Positions 1-11,733 of a stretch of 64,000 nucleotides of DNA are shown one piece after another. The number at the start of each line of letters is the position of its first letter. Within the stretch, counting starts at the first letter, position 1. The translations under genes were made by a program, and so were the position numbers. This stretch comes from Usnea hakonensis. Its lineage: Eukaryota; Ascomycota; Lecanoromycetes; Lecanorales; Parmeliaceae. Where the stretch lies: assembly GCA_013423325.1 (NCBI GenBank), contig BLJB01000071.1, forward strand, positions 162,440 to 226,439, in the 5' to 3' direction. The notes under the pieces are model-generated. The model saw only the letters and a program-made list of their open reading frames with translations. It made no database searches and was not told the DNA's origin.

Positions 1-2107
1 CGTACCTTTGGTGAGTCCGGGGATCGATCACGTCCGGATGAAGCATGTTGACCATTCATCTTAGGATCTGGCATCTATGTCTCGCCCGCCATAGTGCTAA
101 AGAGCACTGGCAGCATCGGCGCTTCACTTCTACTTTGGTCGGTGGGGCCTTTCATAGCCATATCAGCTCTCTTGTGCTGGCTCGAACTCGGACTATCAAT
201 TCCAAAATTCGCTGTACCAAGCACAAACTACACAGGGTCACGGCATGAAGGTGAACAGAAGATAGAGCTAGAGAATGTACCGTCGAGCGGCGGAGAGAAA
301 AATTATGTAAGCCTCCTACCATGCTTGTAACATCTGGCATTGGGTCTCTGACATAATGGACAGCTTGAATATATCTTCAAGTCGCCCAAACTTCGTACAA
401 CATGTATGTATGGGGTCATATACGTTACTCTGGGCAATTTGTCCGGGAACGCTATTGCTTTTGGACTGTACGTGATGGAGGCAGCCGGTGATACTGGAAA
501 CCACGCAGCCGTACGAGGCTTGGCTGTCATGAGCTTGACCTTTGCGTGCATACTTCATGCGTTATGGAGAAAAGGAGGAATAGTGTTCAACAATCTGTTG
601 GCGATTGTCAAGGTCTCTACATTGCTGGCGGTAATCGTTATCGGTTTCGCAGTATCGGCAGGTGCGTCGTTTGGAAATGTACGTATACTTCCATATGTTC
701 TTTGTTCTTCTTTTTGCTTCTGACTTCGTATACCAGGGTGCTGTTCACGGGATAACCGTTGATCCAAACACACATACCTCAGTCTCTAATTTTGATCCGC
801 ACACATCATTCCTTCATCCCAGCCACAACGTTGCCAACTACGCAAATTCCTTACTGTTCATCATCTATACTTTTAGTGGGTATGAGCAACCTTTCTATGT
901 AAGTATAGGTATCCGCAGTGAGGAAGTCTTTGCAACTTCGCTAATGATCCGGCCCTCAAAGGTGATGAGCGAGATCAATCAGCCAAAGAAGATCTTTGCC
1001 AAGTCGACCCTCACGGCTGTAATCTTGATATCGATCATCAATTTTCTCGTCAACATATCATTCGTACCTTCCCTCTCCTGGAAAATGCAAGATGCACGCT
1101 GACATCCTTGTAGCTGTGCGCTGTCTCGGTAAACGACCGGCTATATGATAGTCTAGACATGGCGACGGTATTCTTCGAAGACGTTTTTGGTAACGACGTA
1201 GCCCCACGTGTGATGGCAGGCATAATCGCCTTCTCAATCTTCGGGAACATCGTCGTCATGACTTTTACCGCTTCCAGAGGTATGACCCAGCAGCCCCATT
1301 GCAATAAGCCTCATCAACGAGCCCTAATCTCCCTCCTCTTGCAAAGTCAAACAGGAGATCGCCAAAGAGGGAGTGCTACCGTTCTCTCTCTTCTTCGCCA
1401 GCAGCACCACGGTGAGTCACTCCATTGCAAAAGGGTCCCCTTATTGAGACATCAAGCAGACGCCCTACGCCTATCTCAAGGAAAGGTTATTTCCCTCCAA
1501 GCTTCCCGAGAGCCAGCGGACGCCTCCGGAGCAGAGTCCCGCTGCAGCTCTATTCCTGCACTGGATCTTCTGCATGCTGATGATGGCGGCTACATCTACT
1601 ACGTCACCGAACATAGCCTACACAGTACTTGTTTCAATCTACTCCTACGTTGCACTGGTCCTTGTTCGCTTCTTTGTCGCCGCTGGGTTGCTATACCTCC
1701 GATTTAGCGAAGGCAACTCGTGGCTGTCTAGCAGGGGCTTCAAACCATGGGGCGGCCCAACTGCGGCTCTGATATACAGCACCGTCTTTGGATTCCTCCT
1801 GATAGCCTTTTTCATCCCCCCAGCTGCTGGATCTCCTTTCACCAAGCAGAGTAGAGGGATCGACTGGTACATTGTGCCTTGTATCGGCCTGGGATTTCTT
1901 GCGCTTGGCTATGTCTATTATCTATGTTTCGCTTATCTGATACCGCGTATCAGGAAAGAGGTACTTGTTGTGGATCGGCATGCTGTGATTGTGAAAGAGC
2001 AAGGGGAATGGGTGCAAGCGTTGGAGGTTGTGGAAGCTACTTGGGTTGCAAGGTCAGGGCCGTCGGGTAGTCCAGAGCGAGGAGACGCAAAGGAAATGAG
2101 CCTTTGA
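1..2107 (+). CDS. Amino-acid permease, APC superfamily (LAT / methionine-permease-like), 5' truncated
   Basis: Plasma-membrane amino-acid transporter of the APC/LAT family. The window opens inside the gene. Likely exons are 1-10, 65-306, 364-678, 737-898, 962-1063, 1114-1279, 1347-1411 and 1460-2107, all with consistent phase. The first visible junction gives GSGIYVSP, the TM1 substrate-binding loop typical of APC carriers. About 570 residues are visible with at least ten hydrophobic segments. VMSEINQPKK matches the conserved family loop after TM6, and VKQEIAKEGVLPF the cytosolic loop before TM9. The tail is hydrophilic and ends at TGA 2105-2107. Fungal relatives of this form include high-affinity methionine permeases (MUP1 type), but substrate cannot be read from sequence. 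The missing N-terminus lies upstream of the window. Confidence 0.85.
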
Positions 2108-2480
2108 GGTAATTGGGTGACGCTGAGAAGTATTTCGGATTTTGCCTGGATCATTTCTAGAGAATTAGCAATTACCCCACAGCATGTGACTGCAAGGCGG
2201 ATTGCGAAAGTCTGGACGTGGAAAGCAATGATGGTAGCGATTTTATGACCTTGTCACTTTCATGATTGATTGTTATTGCAGTTGCTCAACGGTACCAAGA
2301 AGTGACACAGAGGCAAACAAGGCAGCATAAACAAGGCTTTAGATCTTTTTCTCCGGCATCAGGTCATTGCGGTCAAGGACGAAGAAGATTATTAACATCC
2401 TCCTTGTCGCTAGACCAAGATTTGAACATTCAGCGCCTTCTTGGCAGGTCAGATGACCATACCCGCCACTGCTCACCAAA
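2108..2480. other. Short convergent intergenic region
   Basis: 373 bp between the stop codons of the permease and the dioxygenase, which converge. It must hold both 3' UTRs. I see no further gene or structured element. Confidence 0.6.
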
Positions 2481-3869
2481 CTACTGATAACCCCTAATAA
2501 GCCTCAACATCTGACGGAGCTGTGGCATTGGCATATGGATCAGCCACTTCTCGTCAACGTGCTGCTTCAACCCCTCCATGTGAAGGGCTCGGTAACGATC
2601 ATGGACAATTTGTTCTGGAACCGTTTGCCCAACGCCAGTCCGTGGCACTTCCAACACGCGCTCCCGTCCATGTAGTAGGCGGAAATTGTCCCAGATATAC
2701 AGGTCTCCCGCCTTGAGGACGAGCTTCAGCTGATGAGTGTCACGGCGCATGATCTCCTGAAAGCGCTGATGCGCAAGGCGAGCTTCCATGTACTCGTCGT
2801 ACGGGGATAACAGCGACCCCGTCAAGTTGGGATGCCATCGCACGCGCTTGATCTGGTCCGAGAACCCCGGGGGCGAAGTGATGACAGTATCGACCGTCGC
2901 TTGATAGAGAGGATCGCCGTAGAAGCGGGAGACACGGCCAATGGTCATGGGTGCGTCACGCAAATGGTGATAGAGGTTAGGGAACTCTTCTCTCATAGTG
3001 GAGAGGGCGGGTAGGACAGAGACCCAGGTATTTTCGCTCTGTCCTTCTAGGCCATAGAAGCCTTGGACCTGGTTTGGCGTGTCGTAGAATGAGTGATCAG
3101 AATGGGGAAGGAGCAGCTGCGTGGTGTCATAATTAGCCACCCCAACAGCCCTTTCGGCATCTTTGCTGTGGGAGGAGACGTTGAAGGTTTGATCGGAGCC
3201 ACGCATCGGATGAACGAATACGCTTCCAAAAAGACGCTTCAGCACAAGGGTATTGATGTTGTTCCTGTGGTTTCGCTCATCTTCGAAATTCGGACTTGGT
3301 AGATGGACGATTTTCACGATGCCCGGCGAGGACGCATCCAGCAGCTTGTCCAACACCTCTCGAATAATGTGATTGGGGTTCTCTCCATTTTTCGTTACCT
3401 CTGGGAAGATTGCATGGTAGGAGATCTCGGGAACTTGCAGGCCGTCAACCAGCCACCCTTTTGAGATGGGCTCCTCCGCGTGAGCTGGCTGCAGGCCATC
3501 GGACCTCCCCACCAGCGGGGCCATGACTCGTAACCATGAGCCAGGATATCTGGAGGATAGATTGTCATCGAAAACGACATCCAGATTCATACTGCTGCCC
3601 TTCCCGGAAAGGCAGATTTCCTCAACATGAACGGTGGAGATGGGCTGTTGACAAATGGCAGTAGCGGCGTTCCTTGGTGCGCCATCGTCGCAGCGAGCAT
3701 CGTGAAGCCATTGGGCGTGGAACGTGAAAATCGCGTCCGGGAACTCTACTGTCACCTTGTTCCCATTTGTACACTTCTTGCAGCTGAGCAGTATGTCCGA
3801 GGACCTTACGCCGGATTCCGTCCCGTTCCCAGAAGTCGAATGGTAACCTTGGGCCGCAGTTCCATTCAT
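2481..3869 (-). CDS. Gamma-butyrobetaine / trimethyllysine hydroxylase-like Fe(II)/2-oxoglutarate dioxygenase
   Basis: Single-exon gene, 462 aa. The N-terminal ~100 residues resemble the GBBH-like domain (WLHDARCDD near residue 54). The C-terminal ~280 residues are a TauD/TfdA-type double-stranded beta-helix. Visible iron ligands are the HxD of PHSDHSFYD (around residue 257) and a distal His in LLHGRE (around residue 404). The family hydroxylates gamma-butyrobetaine or trimethyllysine in carnitine synthesis using 2-oxoglutarate, oxygen and Fe(II). Length fits the family. Fungi carry several paralogues of this fold, so the exact substrate is uncertain; the domain assignment is strong. No mitochondrial presequence is evident. 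Confidence 0.8.
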   Translation of the reverse strand: MNGTAAQGYHSTSGNGTESGVRSSDILLSCKKCTNGNKVTVEFPDAIFTFHAQWLHDARCDDGAPRNAATAICQQPISTVHVEEICLSGKGSSMNLDVVFDDNLSSRYPGSWLRVMAPLVGRSDGLQPAHAEEPISKGWLVDGLQVPEISYHAIFPEVTKNGENPNHIIREVLDKLLDASSPGIVKIVHLPSPNFEDERNHRNNINTLVLKRLFGSVFVHPMRGSDQTFNVSSHSKDAERAVGVANYDTTQLLLPHSDHSFYDTPNQVQGFYGLEGQSENTWVSVLPALSTMREEFPNLYHHLRDAPMTIGRVSRFYGDPLYQATVDTVITSPPGFSDQIKRVRWHPNLTGSLLSPYDEYMEARLAHQRFQEIMRRDTHQLKLVLKAGDLYIWDNFRLLHGRERVLEVPRTGVGQTVPEQIVHDRYRALHMEGLKQHVDEKWLIHMPMPQLRQMLRLIRGYQ

Positions 3870-6800
3870 GTTGCAAACAATGACCTATGAAATCCTGGTA
3901 GGATGTGTCGTTCCAGGGATGGAAGAGGTTGGAAGGTGGAGAGACTGGCAGCGTACCTTCAGCGATGCACAGCGGGGCGGCCAGTCAAAAGAACATGGAA
4001 TATAGCTATGGGTCATCATCTGATATATAGCTGGTTGAGAAAACTAGCTACGATAAGGAAGGGAAGTATGCATAGAAGCAAGGAATTCTGCAGGAGATCA
4101 ACTATACACGCTAACACGTAGTGGTCTTCCACTTTCCAATATATGTTAGCGTGACCTTGTGGTATTGCTTTGCGATACAAGTTTTCTCTCATGTAGAGGT
4201 AGGATCAGGCGTAGGGGTGATTTGCACGTGTATCAGTAGCAGCAGCCTTGCAGACCCACAAGGTGGGTCGACTCTTCGCAAAGGGAAATGGAGCATGAGG
4301 TAGTCAAGGCCTTGCGTAAGTCCTCAAGCGCTCTGACGTCGCGGTAGATGCTTCTTCTGAGAAAACGGTCCTGTTGGTTGTGATGCATCAGATGAACAGA
4401 TGGCTGTTGATGATTCGATGCATGCGAGTTGCTGGTGATTAGCAAGGGAAGTGGGGTTTGATCATGATCCCTGGAGCCAACATGGCCCTCGGCCAAGATT
4501 TGAGCGAGACATGCCTCTCCTTTTTTCATTGGTGCTGCAGTATGTCAACGACTGCCCTTCACGCGGACGAAACATTACAAAATATGGCCATTGCGTCTGA
4601 CTATACTGCTAGGAGTCAATAATGCTGGAGAGACGAAGGACAGCGTAGACCAAGACGAACAGCGCATTACTTATAGCGCCGATATAGCACATGGACGGGT
4701 ACCGGTCAAGATGCGTCACAGAAGCGGACAGAGGTTCCAGCTTTTTCACTCCTGGGACGAGATTTTCCATTATGATGACCACACCGAATTTGAATAACAC
4801 AACCCGGCCTTGCGAGCAGCCACAAGCTGGAACACTTTTTTGTCGAGATAAAGGACCAAGCTGACAGGTGACCGGGTAGCTTTGCGACCAGGATTATCAT
4901 GCTGCAGCAATTCTCCGTGTCAGCTGTCATCCATATGGAGAAAGAGGACAACAAACTTTACGAGTCGAGGTGAAACGCCCAATGACTCGTGATGACGGTC
5001 GAGATAAATTTCATCCTTACCCCTGCATCCTTTCCTTTGGCATGTGCTATTTTTGTTCTCGGGCATAGCTCGCCTTATGTAGCCAGTGCTACAGCAAGGT
5101 TGTACTTTTCCTGGGGAAGGGTGTTTCTTCGAGAATCGGCTTGAATTCTATATGAGGGACAGCGTAGCTATGGGAATGGTCTGGCAGATTTGCGTCAGCA
5201 GACATAGTTGGTGCAGTTCCGCAAAACTCGAAGACGGCGGGCCTTCAGGGCCTGGGCGCACACAAGGCAGCAAAGGCTGGGAAACAGACAGAGAACCTGA
5301 GAAGCTATCGAAAGTAACGTTCAGTGAGAGGGGCTAAGCAACAACCGGGCATCGTTTTGCACATCCACGACCATGACTAAGTGTCGTGGAGGACCTAGTA
5401 ACATCAGGCTCCGCTGATACCGGGGAGTAGTGGAGCTGATGTGGTAATGATAACAATCCGGCAATGAGGTGGGATCACCATCAGGATAACAAGGGAACAT
5501 GCCCAAGCACAACACACTAGCGCAGTGATATATTGATACATGCTTGAAAATGTGAAGATTGAAGGAAGAAGATTGAACACTAGGATCCTGACGAAGCAAT
5601 CTAAGCATAAGCACCTCGTCAGGACGGAACCCTCGAACGTTTGAAAAAGCCATTGGAAAGAAGCGGAGCGTTGGCTCACGATTGTACATGTATGATTCGA
5701 TAGGTTTCAATGACTTGATTTTGCGTGCACAAGACTCATCAAGTAACTTGCCACCCAAATCCATTATATATACCCGTTTGATCATGCGTCATAGACCTCA
5801 GTCTCCTCATACCCAATGACAGAGCCATGGTTCATGCAGCTCCATATTTTCACCTCAAACCATCAGTCTTTCTACTTTATCTTTCAATGATCGAATTTGA
5901 CCCATGAGCTCGCTGGCCTCATTCGTGGTAATGCCTACTTCTCCGTTAATTTTTCGCAACTCTAGCCATCAGTTTGAAGCGTTGAACCGGGAAATATCGT
6001 ACTTGCGCTGATCACGGCTCTGGAGACTCCTATCATTTCCGCGACATTAGTAGTCATTCTGAAGGTGATCCTGCGCAAAAACGTTCCTCAAGGAGCACTT
6101 TCTAGAAGCCTTTGGTGGCTAGCACACGCCTTATTTACTTCAAGGATGAACATACCACAAGCACGTCCGAGCTGGAAAACGTTGGAATTAGCAATTATTC
6201 CTCAATGGTCCGAATTAAGATGCATACGTACAGCGGTCTTAGAAGGCACGTACACATATGGGACCTTTTGCAAATCAGCAGCTGCTAGTTGATGGATTCA
6301 AGACGGATACTCGCGTTTTTATCTTCGCCTTTTCCCTTGTTAGCGTATAGCAACGAGGGATCTGAGCATAGTTACTTACAGAGCAGGGGTAGATGTAGCA
6401 GGATAGCGAGTGGAGCTGTATCGGCAGCGAGGACCTGTTTGCTCCAGGATTAGGAATTATTCTCTGAGTTCTGTCTACAGGCTGACAAACAATAATTTCT
6501 GATGTGCCTCTATTCAACGTCTTCGTGGCCTCATTGGCTCTTCGTATTGGAGAATTTTAGCAAGAGATTCCTGGATCGTAAGGGGAAAAAGGTAAGGATA
6601 CCCTTTCTTGAGCTGGCCTAGGCGATCATTGAGTCAGCTTATTGTCTAGGAGTTGGTATGTATTACACAACACAAGTGAAAAGGGATGTAAGGCTGCCAG
6701 GATATCTTGCGACTCGGTGTATGCTTCGCATGATGTGGGGACCACTCCAACAAGGAATAAGACCTACGGTAATGCGAAGCTTGTTGGACAAGATCCAAAA

Positions 6801-7300
6801 TTTCCTGTGACAAAGAAGCATCGGCTATTGGCCAAGCTACACAAGCATCAGCAAGTAAAGTATATGTGAAGAATTGCAAGGCCTACCAGCGGATTGATCA
6901 GTCATTGCGACGAGAGCTTGAGCTGCCAGTGATGTGAAGAGATGTAAAGCGTATTAGCGATATGGTCCGAGGTCCTAAGTGAGATGCAAAGGGTTCACTG
7001 CCGTGGCTCGCCCTTTGCACTGTTCTCAAAATGATGCTGTGTATCGCAGATCTAAATCGCAAAGGCTTCTAGGTTCTTGTGGAAGTTTATTTGCGCTAAA
7101 AAAGATCGGCCTAAATCACGTGACTCTATTTTAGATTCTACGGGTAACGGAGTAAAGTACAGTACAGCGTCAACCTCCTCAATCTCAAAGACCGTCACCA
7201 CATCAAACGCCAACTGCCACCATTAATCAAATTGCTCGACTAACTTGTCGACACTCAACTCTATCATTCGCAAAGGGATAATCTATACACAAGCTCCACG
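3870..7300. other. Long gene-poor region (about 3.4 kb)
   Basis: No protein family can be recognised on either strand. Open frames here are short and lack convincing splice partners. The longest, a 154-codon frame on the minus strand (5321-5785), has no recognisable motif. Base composition is mixed rather than AT-rich, so this does not look like a RIP-decayed transposon. It must contain the promoters of the dioxygenase (minus) and V-ATPase c (plus) genes. An unrecognised non-coding RNA or orphan gene cannot be excluded. Confidence 0.5.
7116..7123. promoter_or_regulatory. TCACGTGA palindrome upstream of V-ATPase c
   Basis: A perfect 8-bp palindrome with a CACGTG E-box core lies about 180 bp before the V-ATPase start codon. 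In fungi such sites bind bHLH factors of the Cbf1/Pho4/SREBP type; in animals the same core drives lysosomal V-ATPase genes through TFEB. A function here is inference. Confidence 0.35.
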
Positions 7301-8177
7301 ATGTCTTCTTCAGATCTCTGGTATGTCGCAGTCCATATTACTTTTTCTGCCTACTTGTCCGTGGGGCGAATAGCTTTATGAGGCTTGCACCCTTCTGTTA
7401 CAACCCCACGTCTAGAGATGTGTGCTCATGAACCCATTGGCTGATATGCAAATTCCAACAGCCCCGTATATGCCGTGAGTACCCTACACTTACCGCGAGC
7501 CAGCGAAGCCCACGCTCCATTGCGATTACCCACCATTTGATGTCAACGACCGCAATAGCTGATGGCGTACAACAGCCATTTTTCGGTGCAATGGGATGCA
7601 CGTCCGCCATTGTCTTCACCTGCTTCGGCGCGGCTTACGGAACAGCCAAATCCGGTGTGGGTATCTCAGCAATGGGTGTTCTACGACCTGATCTGATTGT
7701 CAAGAGTATGCCTGTTCCAAGCAAATAGTACCCAACACATATAGATGTAGTGCTGAAATTATCACAGATATCGTTCCCGTTATCATGGCTGGTATCATCG
7801 GTATTTATGGCCTTGTCGTCTCGGTCCTTATTTCCGACGGCTTGACGCAGGAAATGCCCCTCTATACCGGCTTCATCCAGTTAGGCGCGGGTCTTAGTGT
7901 TGGTTTGGCCGGCCTTGCTGCTGGGTATGGAACACTCTCGCTCCTGTCCAGATCCCCTCTCCCCCTTCAGCTACTGTTTCGAGAAAATGTGCTTACTTTG
8001 ATGCCTAGCTTCGCGATTGGAATCGTTGGTGACGCAGGTGTGCGTGGTACCGCCCAGCAACCTAGACTCTTCGTTGGCATGATCTTGATTCTTATCTTTG
8101 CCGAAGTGTTGGGTCTATACGGGCTGATTGTTGCCCTACTTATGAACTCCAAGGGTTCGCAGGACACCAAATGCTAG
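7301..8177 (+). CDS. vma3: V-type H+-ATPase proteolipid subunit c
   Basis: Membrane proteolipid that forms the rotating c-ring of the vacuolar proton pump (V0 sector). Five exons: 7301-7320, 7462-7474, 7576-7705, 7768-7924 and 8009-8177, giving 162 aa, the normal family length. The spliced N-terminus reads MSSSDLCPVYAPFFG. Four hydrophobic helices follow in two duplicated halves. The essential proton-carrying glutamate is present in TM4 ([11 protein letters not shown]), and [16 protein letters not shown] is the conserved loop between helices 3 and 4. The second exon is only 13 nt. The sequence resembles c (Vma3) more than c' or c''. Confidence 0.95.
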
Positions 8178-8785
8178 GCAAAATGACTTACGCCAGGCTA
8201 TTCGCCGATGGGTCGATTAAGATTTCTGGAAACCTGTTTGGCCCTCGATACCTTGACTACTATGTAAGAAAAGAAGAAGAAGATTGCAGTGTTCGGCGGG
8301 GAGGAAAGGCGAAGTGGAACGTGTCCGTTCTGGCGTTGTGTGTGCATCAGATTGATGCGGTAGATATATTGCTGTGGTGAAAATGTACTTCGTCTGCACC
8401 TACTGTATTCATCTTGTTTTTACAGCAGGGATATTGCCATCAACACCAGGAAACGTAGTCCGCTACACAAGCCGACTGTAATACCGCCACGTGGCGCTAG
8501 CGCTCTTTGCATGGGGAAGGACAGTCAAGACACAACTGTGACAAGAGGTAATCAAAGTGTTCAGGTCGACTTGCATATCAGAGCTTTGAGATAGCGGCAT
8601 GAAGTTTACGCTTAACACCCGCCAAATGCCAGTTCCTAAGACGGGAGAGAAAAACAAATCGATCACAATACGGGTCGTATCAAGCACTGCTCTAACTCGC
8701 CGGAAAAGTCCCCCCGACTTCATCGGCGCGAAGAGTTCTACATAGTTTCATTCCATGCCACAAAAATTGATGACCTGTAAAATGC
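8178..8785. other. Convergent intergenic region between V-ATPase c and mS38
   Basis: About 600 bp between two convergent stop codons. It holds the 3' UTRs. No other feature is seen. Confidence 0.5.
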
Positions 8786-10011
8786 TCATGCCCTATCCAA
8801 CCTCCTCCTCAGATTCTTCGTCTTCTTCAGAAGTTTCTTGTACTTGTGCTTCTTCATCTTCAATTTCCGTTGCCTCTTCACGCTGATAGTCTGCCATATC
8901 TCACCATTACCTGACCTATCCATATACTGTAGTTGTCTGTCCCGCATCCGTCCTAGGAAGGGCTGGCCACGAGGTGAAGGGGGCAAATAAACCTCCTTCT
9001 CTCCTTTCCCAGCAGAGGCTGCCGAGCCTTCAACAATAGGAGTCGTGTACGTCTTGTAAGATTTGCGGCCGCTGCGATATGTGCTTTCGTGTATTGTGAG
9101 AGTCGTAGTGAAGGTTTTCTGTGTAATGACTGACTCGGATGGGGGTTCAACTTGCTCAGAAGTATTCTGCGGAGTCTCTTCGGGGATCTTGGAGTCCATT
9201 GGAACGGGAGGCGGTGGCCTCATATAGGGCCGGAAATTTTTGACAAGCTCTTGGAGGTTAATGTGAAAGCTTTTAGCTGGCAGGTCGAGGTGGTGGGGAG
9301 GCGGGTCAGCGTTGGAGGGTGAGGCCTGAGTGACGGCAGCACGGAGGTCGATTTCTTCTTGTCTACTTTGCGGGGAGTTCTTGGGTTGGACGCTCGAGGC
9401 AGCATTCTCGAATGTGTCGATGGCGGATGATATGGTATAAACGGCATCTGTCGGTTTGTGCTTCGGAATCGGCTTTGGTTCAAAGATCGAGGAGAATGCA
9501 GCAGCGGATGACTCTGGGGGTATAGGCATGGTGACAGATATGGGCCTGTGCAATGAAAAGAAATTTGACATGTGGACATCTAGGCCCTTGTTAGCCAGGC
9601 GCTTATCAACCGCATAGCATGAAGGACCGTACCAACGGCATGCAAGTGGTTCGTCGTGGGTACACTTGGCAAGTTGAACATTATCTCATGGTTGCTCTTC
9701 CCAGCTGTGTCTCGCATGCCATCTTTCGACTTCCGCTTGGTGATACGGGTGCTGGGGCGTTTCTCTGTGCTTTCCTTGAGTCCGGATTTAGCATCTTTGT
9801 TGGGGGCGTCAGAGGGAGTAGTGATAGCCTGTGTCTCGTCTTTGGGCGGACTTGGGGCCTTTGAAGAGGAATGTTTGCGCTGGTGGACGTGTGCTGATGC
9901 TGGATCTGGTGAGCCTGTTAACAGGGCTTGGGATGATCTAGAAATGGTGGAGCACGATACGCATGTCCATGTACTTCGACGAATGAACTCGCTCGAGTAA
10001 AGTGACAGCAT
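8786..10011 (-). CDS. Mitochondrial small-subunit ribosomal protein mS38 (Cox24/AURKAIP1 family)
   Basis: Component of the mitoribosomal small subunit; in yeast the gene was named COX24 for its effect on COX1 mRNA processing and translation. Two exons, 10011-9633 and 9579-8786, give 390 aa. The intron starts GTACGG, has a CTAAC branch site and rejoins as HAVDVHMSNFFSLHRP. The N-terminus is basic and Ser-rich like a presequence, followed by a long low-complexity middle. The C-terminal ~35 residues carry the diagnostic basic block VKRQRKLKMKKHKYKK with a following Arg-rich tail (DUF1713). Only that tail and the LPSVP...FFSLHRPIS segment are strongly conserved in the family. Confidence 0.85.
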
Positions 10012-10485
10012 GTCGATACAATCCCAATCAGACCAAGAGATTCTTATAAACGGTTAATTTCAGTGTGTTTCCGCATAGACAATTGATACTACCAAGAGTT
10101 TTGAGGGGTGTTTACTAGTCTTGCTTTACGGTGGTCATATCAAACCAAGACGAATCTCGGCACATCACCAGTTACAGCCCCAATTACGCGGTACCAGTAA
10201 CAACAGAACCTTGAGACTTATGCTATTTTTCAGTACATATAGACCATGCCACTTCTATTAGATACCCCCTTTCAGCTATGCTCCAGCCTCAAACTATCTA
10301 CAAAGTTAGTAGACCTCCTGAACGCGCTTCTCGTCTCTAAGTCAGGAACAATGTGTGTGGAAGAAGTCAAAACATAATCAAAAAATTTAGGTACGCCTGT
10401 AAGATGCCCGAGGGTATAGCATCGCGACGGGAGATGGTTCGGGAGTTGGTCGTAAGCCATCATTGTCACTAGACTTTGTCTGTCA
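10012..10485. other. Intergenic region, mS38 promoter and Gα 3' end
   Basis: 474 bp upstream of mS38 and downstream of the Gα stop codon, both on the minus strand. No further feature recognised. Confidence 0.5.
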
Positions 10486-11733
10486 TCATAGGATCAGCGT
10501 AGTGAGGTTGCTTTGTATTATGGTGTCCTGGACGCTTTGCATCGTGAGTTTTAGCAGGTTGGTGTCTGTAGCATTGGTGAAATGGTGGTATATTTCTCGG
10601 TCCTCTGTACGATTAAGAGCTCGAAATTTATTTGCGAAGTACTCAGAGGCGGCCTTGTAATCATTTGACGCTCCAGTATAGTCTGGAAAGTAATCGCTGA
10701 CGGGCTTTTCAGCTATCTTTTCTTTGAATAGGTCAGTCTTGTTGAGGAAGAGGATGATTGAAGAGCTCTTGAACCATGTCAGGCTCATTATAGACTCGAA
10801 GAGAAGCAGAGCTTCCTGCATTTGATTCTGCGAGAAAGGCCCGGATTAACATACTTTGAGCAGGAGGGGAAGTCTAGAGGTAGCCACATACGGCGGTCTT
10901 GTCTTCCACTAGACATTGGTCGTAGCCACTTAGCGCGGCGACAAACATGAGACAGTGGACTCCCTCGAAGCAGTGGACCCACTTCTTCCGCTCAGATCGC
11001 TGGCCTCCAACATCAAACATGTGGTAGTTGAGTTGTCCGAGTTCAAAGAGAGTTTCAGTAATACCAGTTGTGCGGAGACGAGACCGTAGGACATCCTGGT
11101 CGCTGGGCAGGTAGTCTTTTGCGAACAGCCGATCTATATTGGAGTAATAGCTAGGCGGTGTTAGCAGTTCGGATTTTTGGGGGACCGAAACAGTGATTTA
11201 CTATTGTATGTTATCGTGAAGGGCATATTCATTGCCACGTCTTATGCATTTTTGAACGGCCTCATCCTCCCACAAGCCCTTCATGGCCGTTTGGCATTGA
11301 GATGGAAATGTATCGTCGGGGCCAATATCAGCGGCAGACGCTATGATTCGCTCATACTCCTGATCCAAGATCAGCACATAGGCACATACGTAAACCATTA
11401 ACATAGATGTACCTGGGATTTTGCGTTCTCATACTCCAAGCCAAGTTCTCGCATTTCTTCTGCAATGATCTTGAATGCGACTATCATGTTGGAGAATATC
11501 ACTTGGCGAACTTCCTTTCGCTCGTCCATACGAAATCCTTCAGAATATATGATCCGCATTTGCTTCAGAATTGTAGACTTGCCAGACTCGCCAGCTCCCA
11601 AAAGTAAGATCTTGACTTGTCTTGCTTGCGTTTTCTTGTCCTTCCGAATCATTTTTTCAATCTCCATGTTTCTTTTTCGCTCTTCGCTCGTCGAACGTGC
11701 GAGGCTATTGCCTCCAGACTTCGGAAAGCACAT
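10486..11733 (-). CDS. Heterotrimeric G-protein alpha subunit
   Basis: Membrane-associated signalling GTPase. Four exons, 11733-11413, 11359-11202, 11150-10892 and 10827-10486, give 359 aa, the usual Gα length. Visible motifs in order are P-loop GAGESGKST, switch [11 protein letters not shown], switch [18 protein letters not shown] for guanine recognition, and a G5 box that reads TNATDT rather than the common TCATDT. The protein ends LTTLIL. The N-terminus is MCFPKSGG, so there is no Gly-2 for myristoylation. That suggests the less conserved fungal group II (GNA-2-like), but class assignment is tentative. The start was chosen by family alignment; the same frame stays open far upstream. Confidence 0.92.

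Noticed and set aside
5321..5785. 154-codon open frame on the minus strand in the gene-poor region
   Set aside because: No recognisable motif, unusual composition for a fungal protein, and no splice partners. Probably chance; kept only as a note in the intergenic entry.
9580..10000. Plus-strand open frames opposite mS38 exon 1
   Set aside because: They are antisense to a clear coding exon and show no family features.
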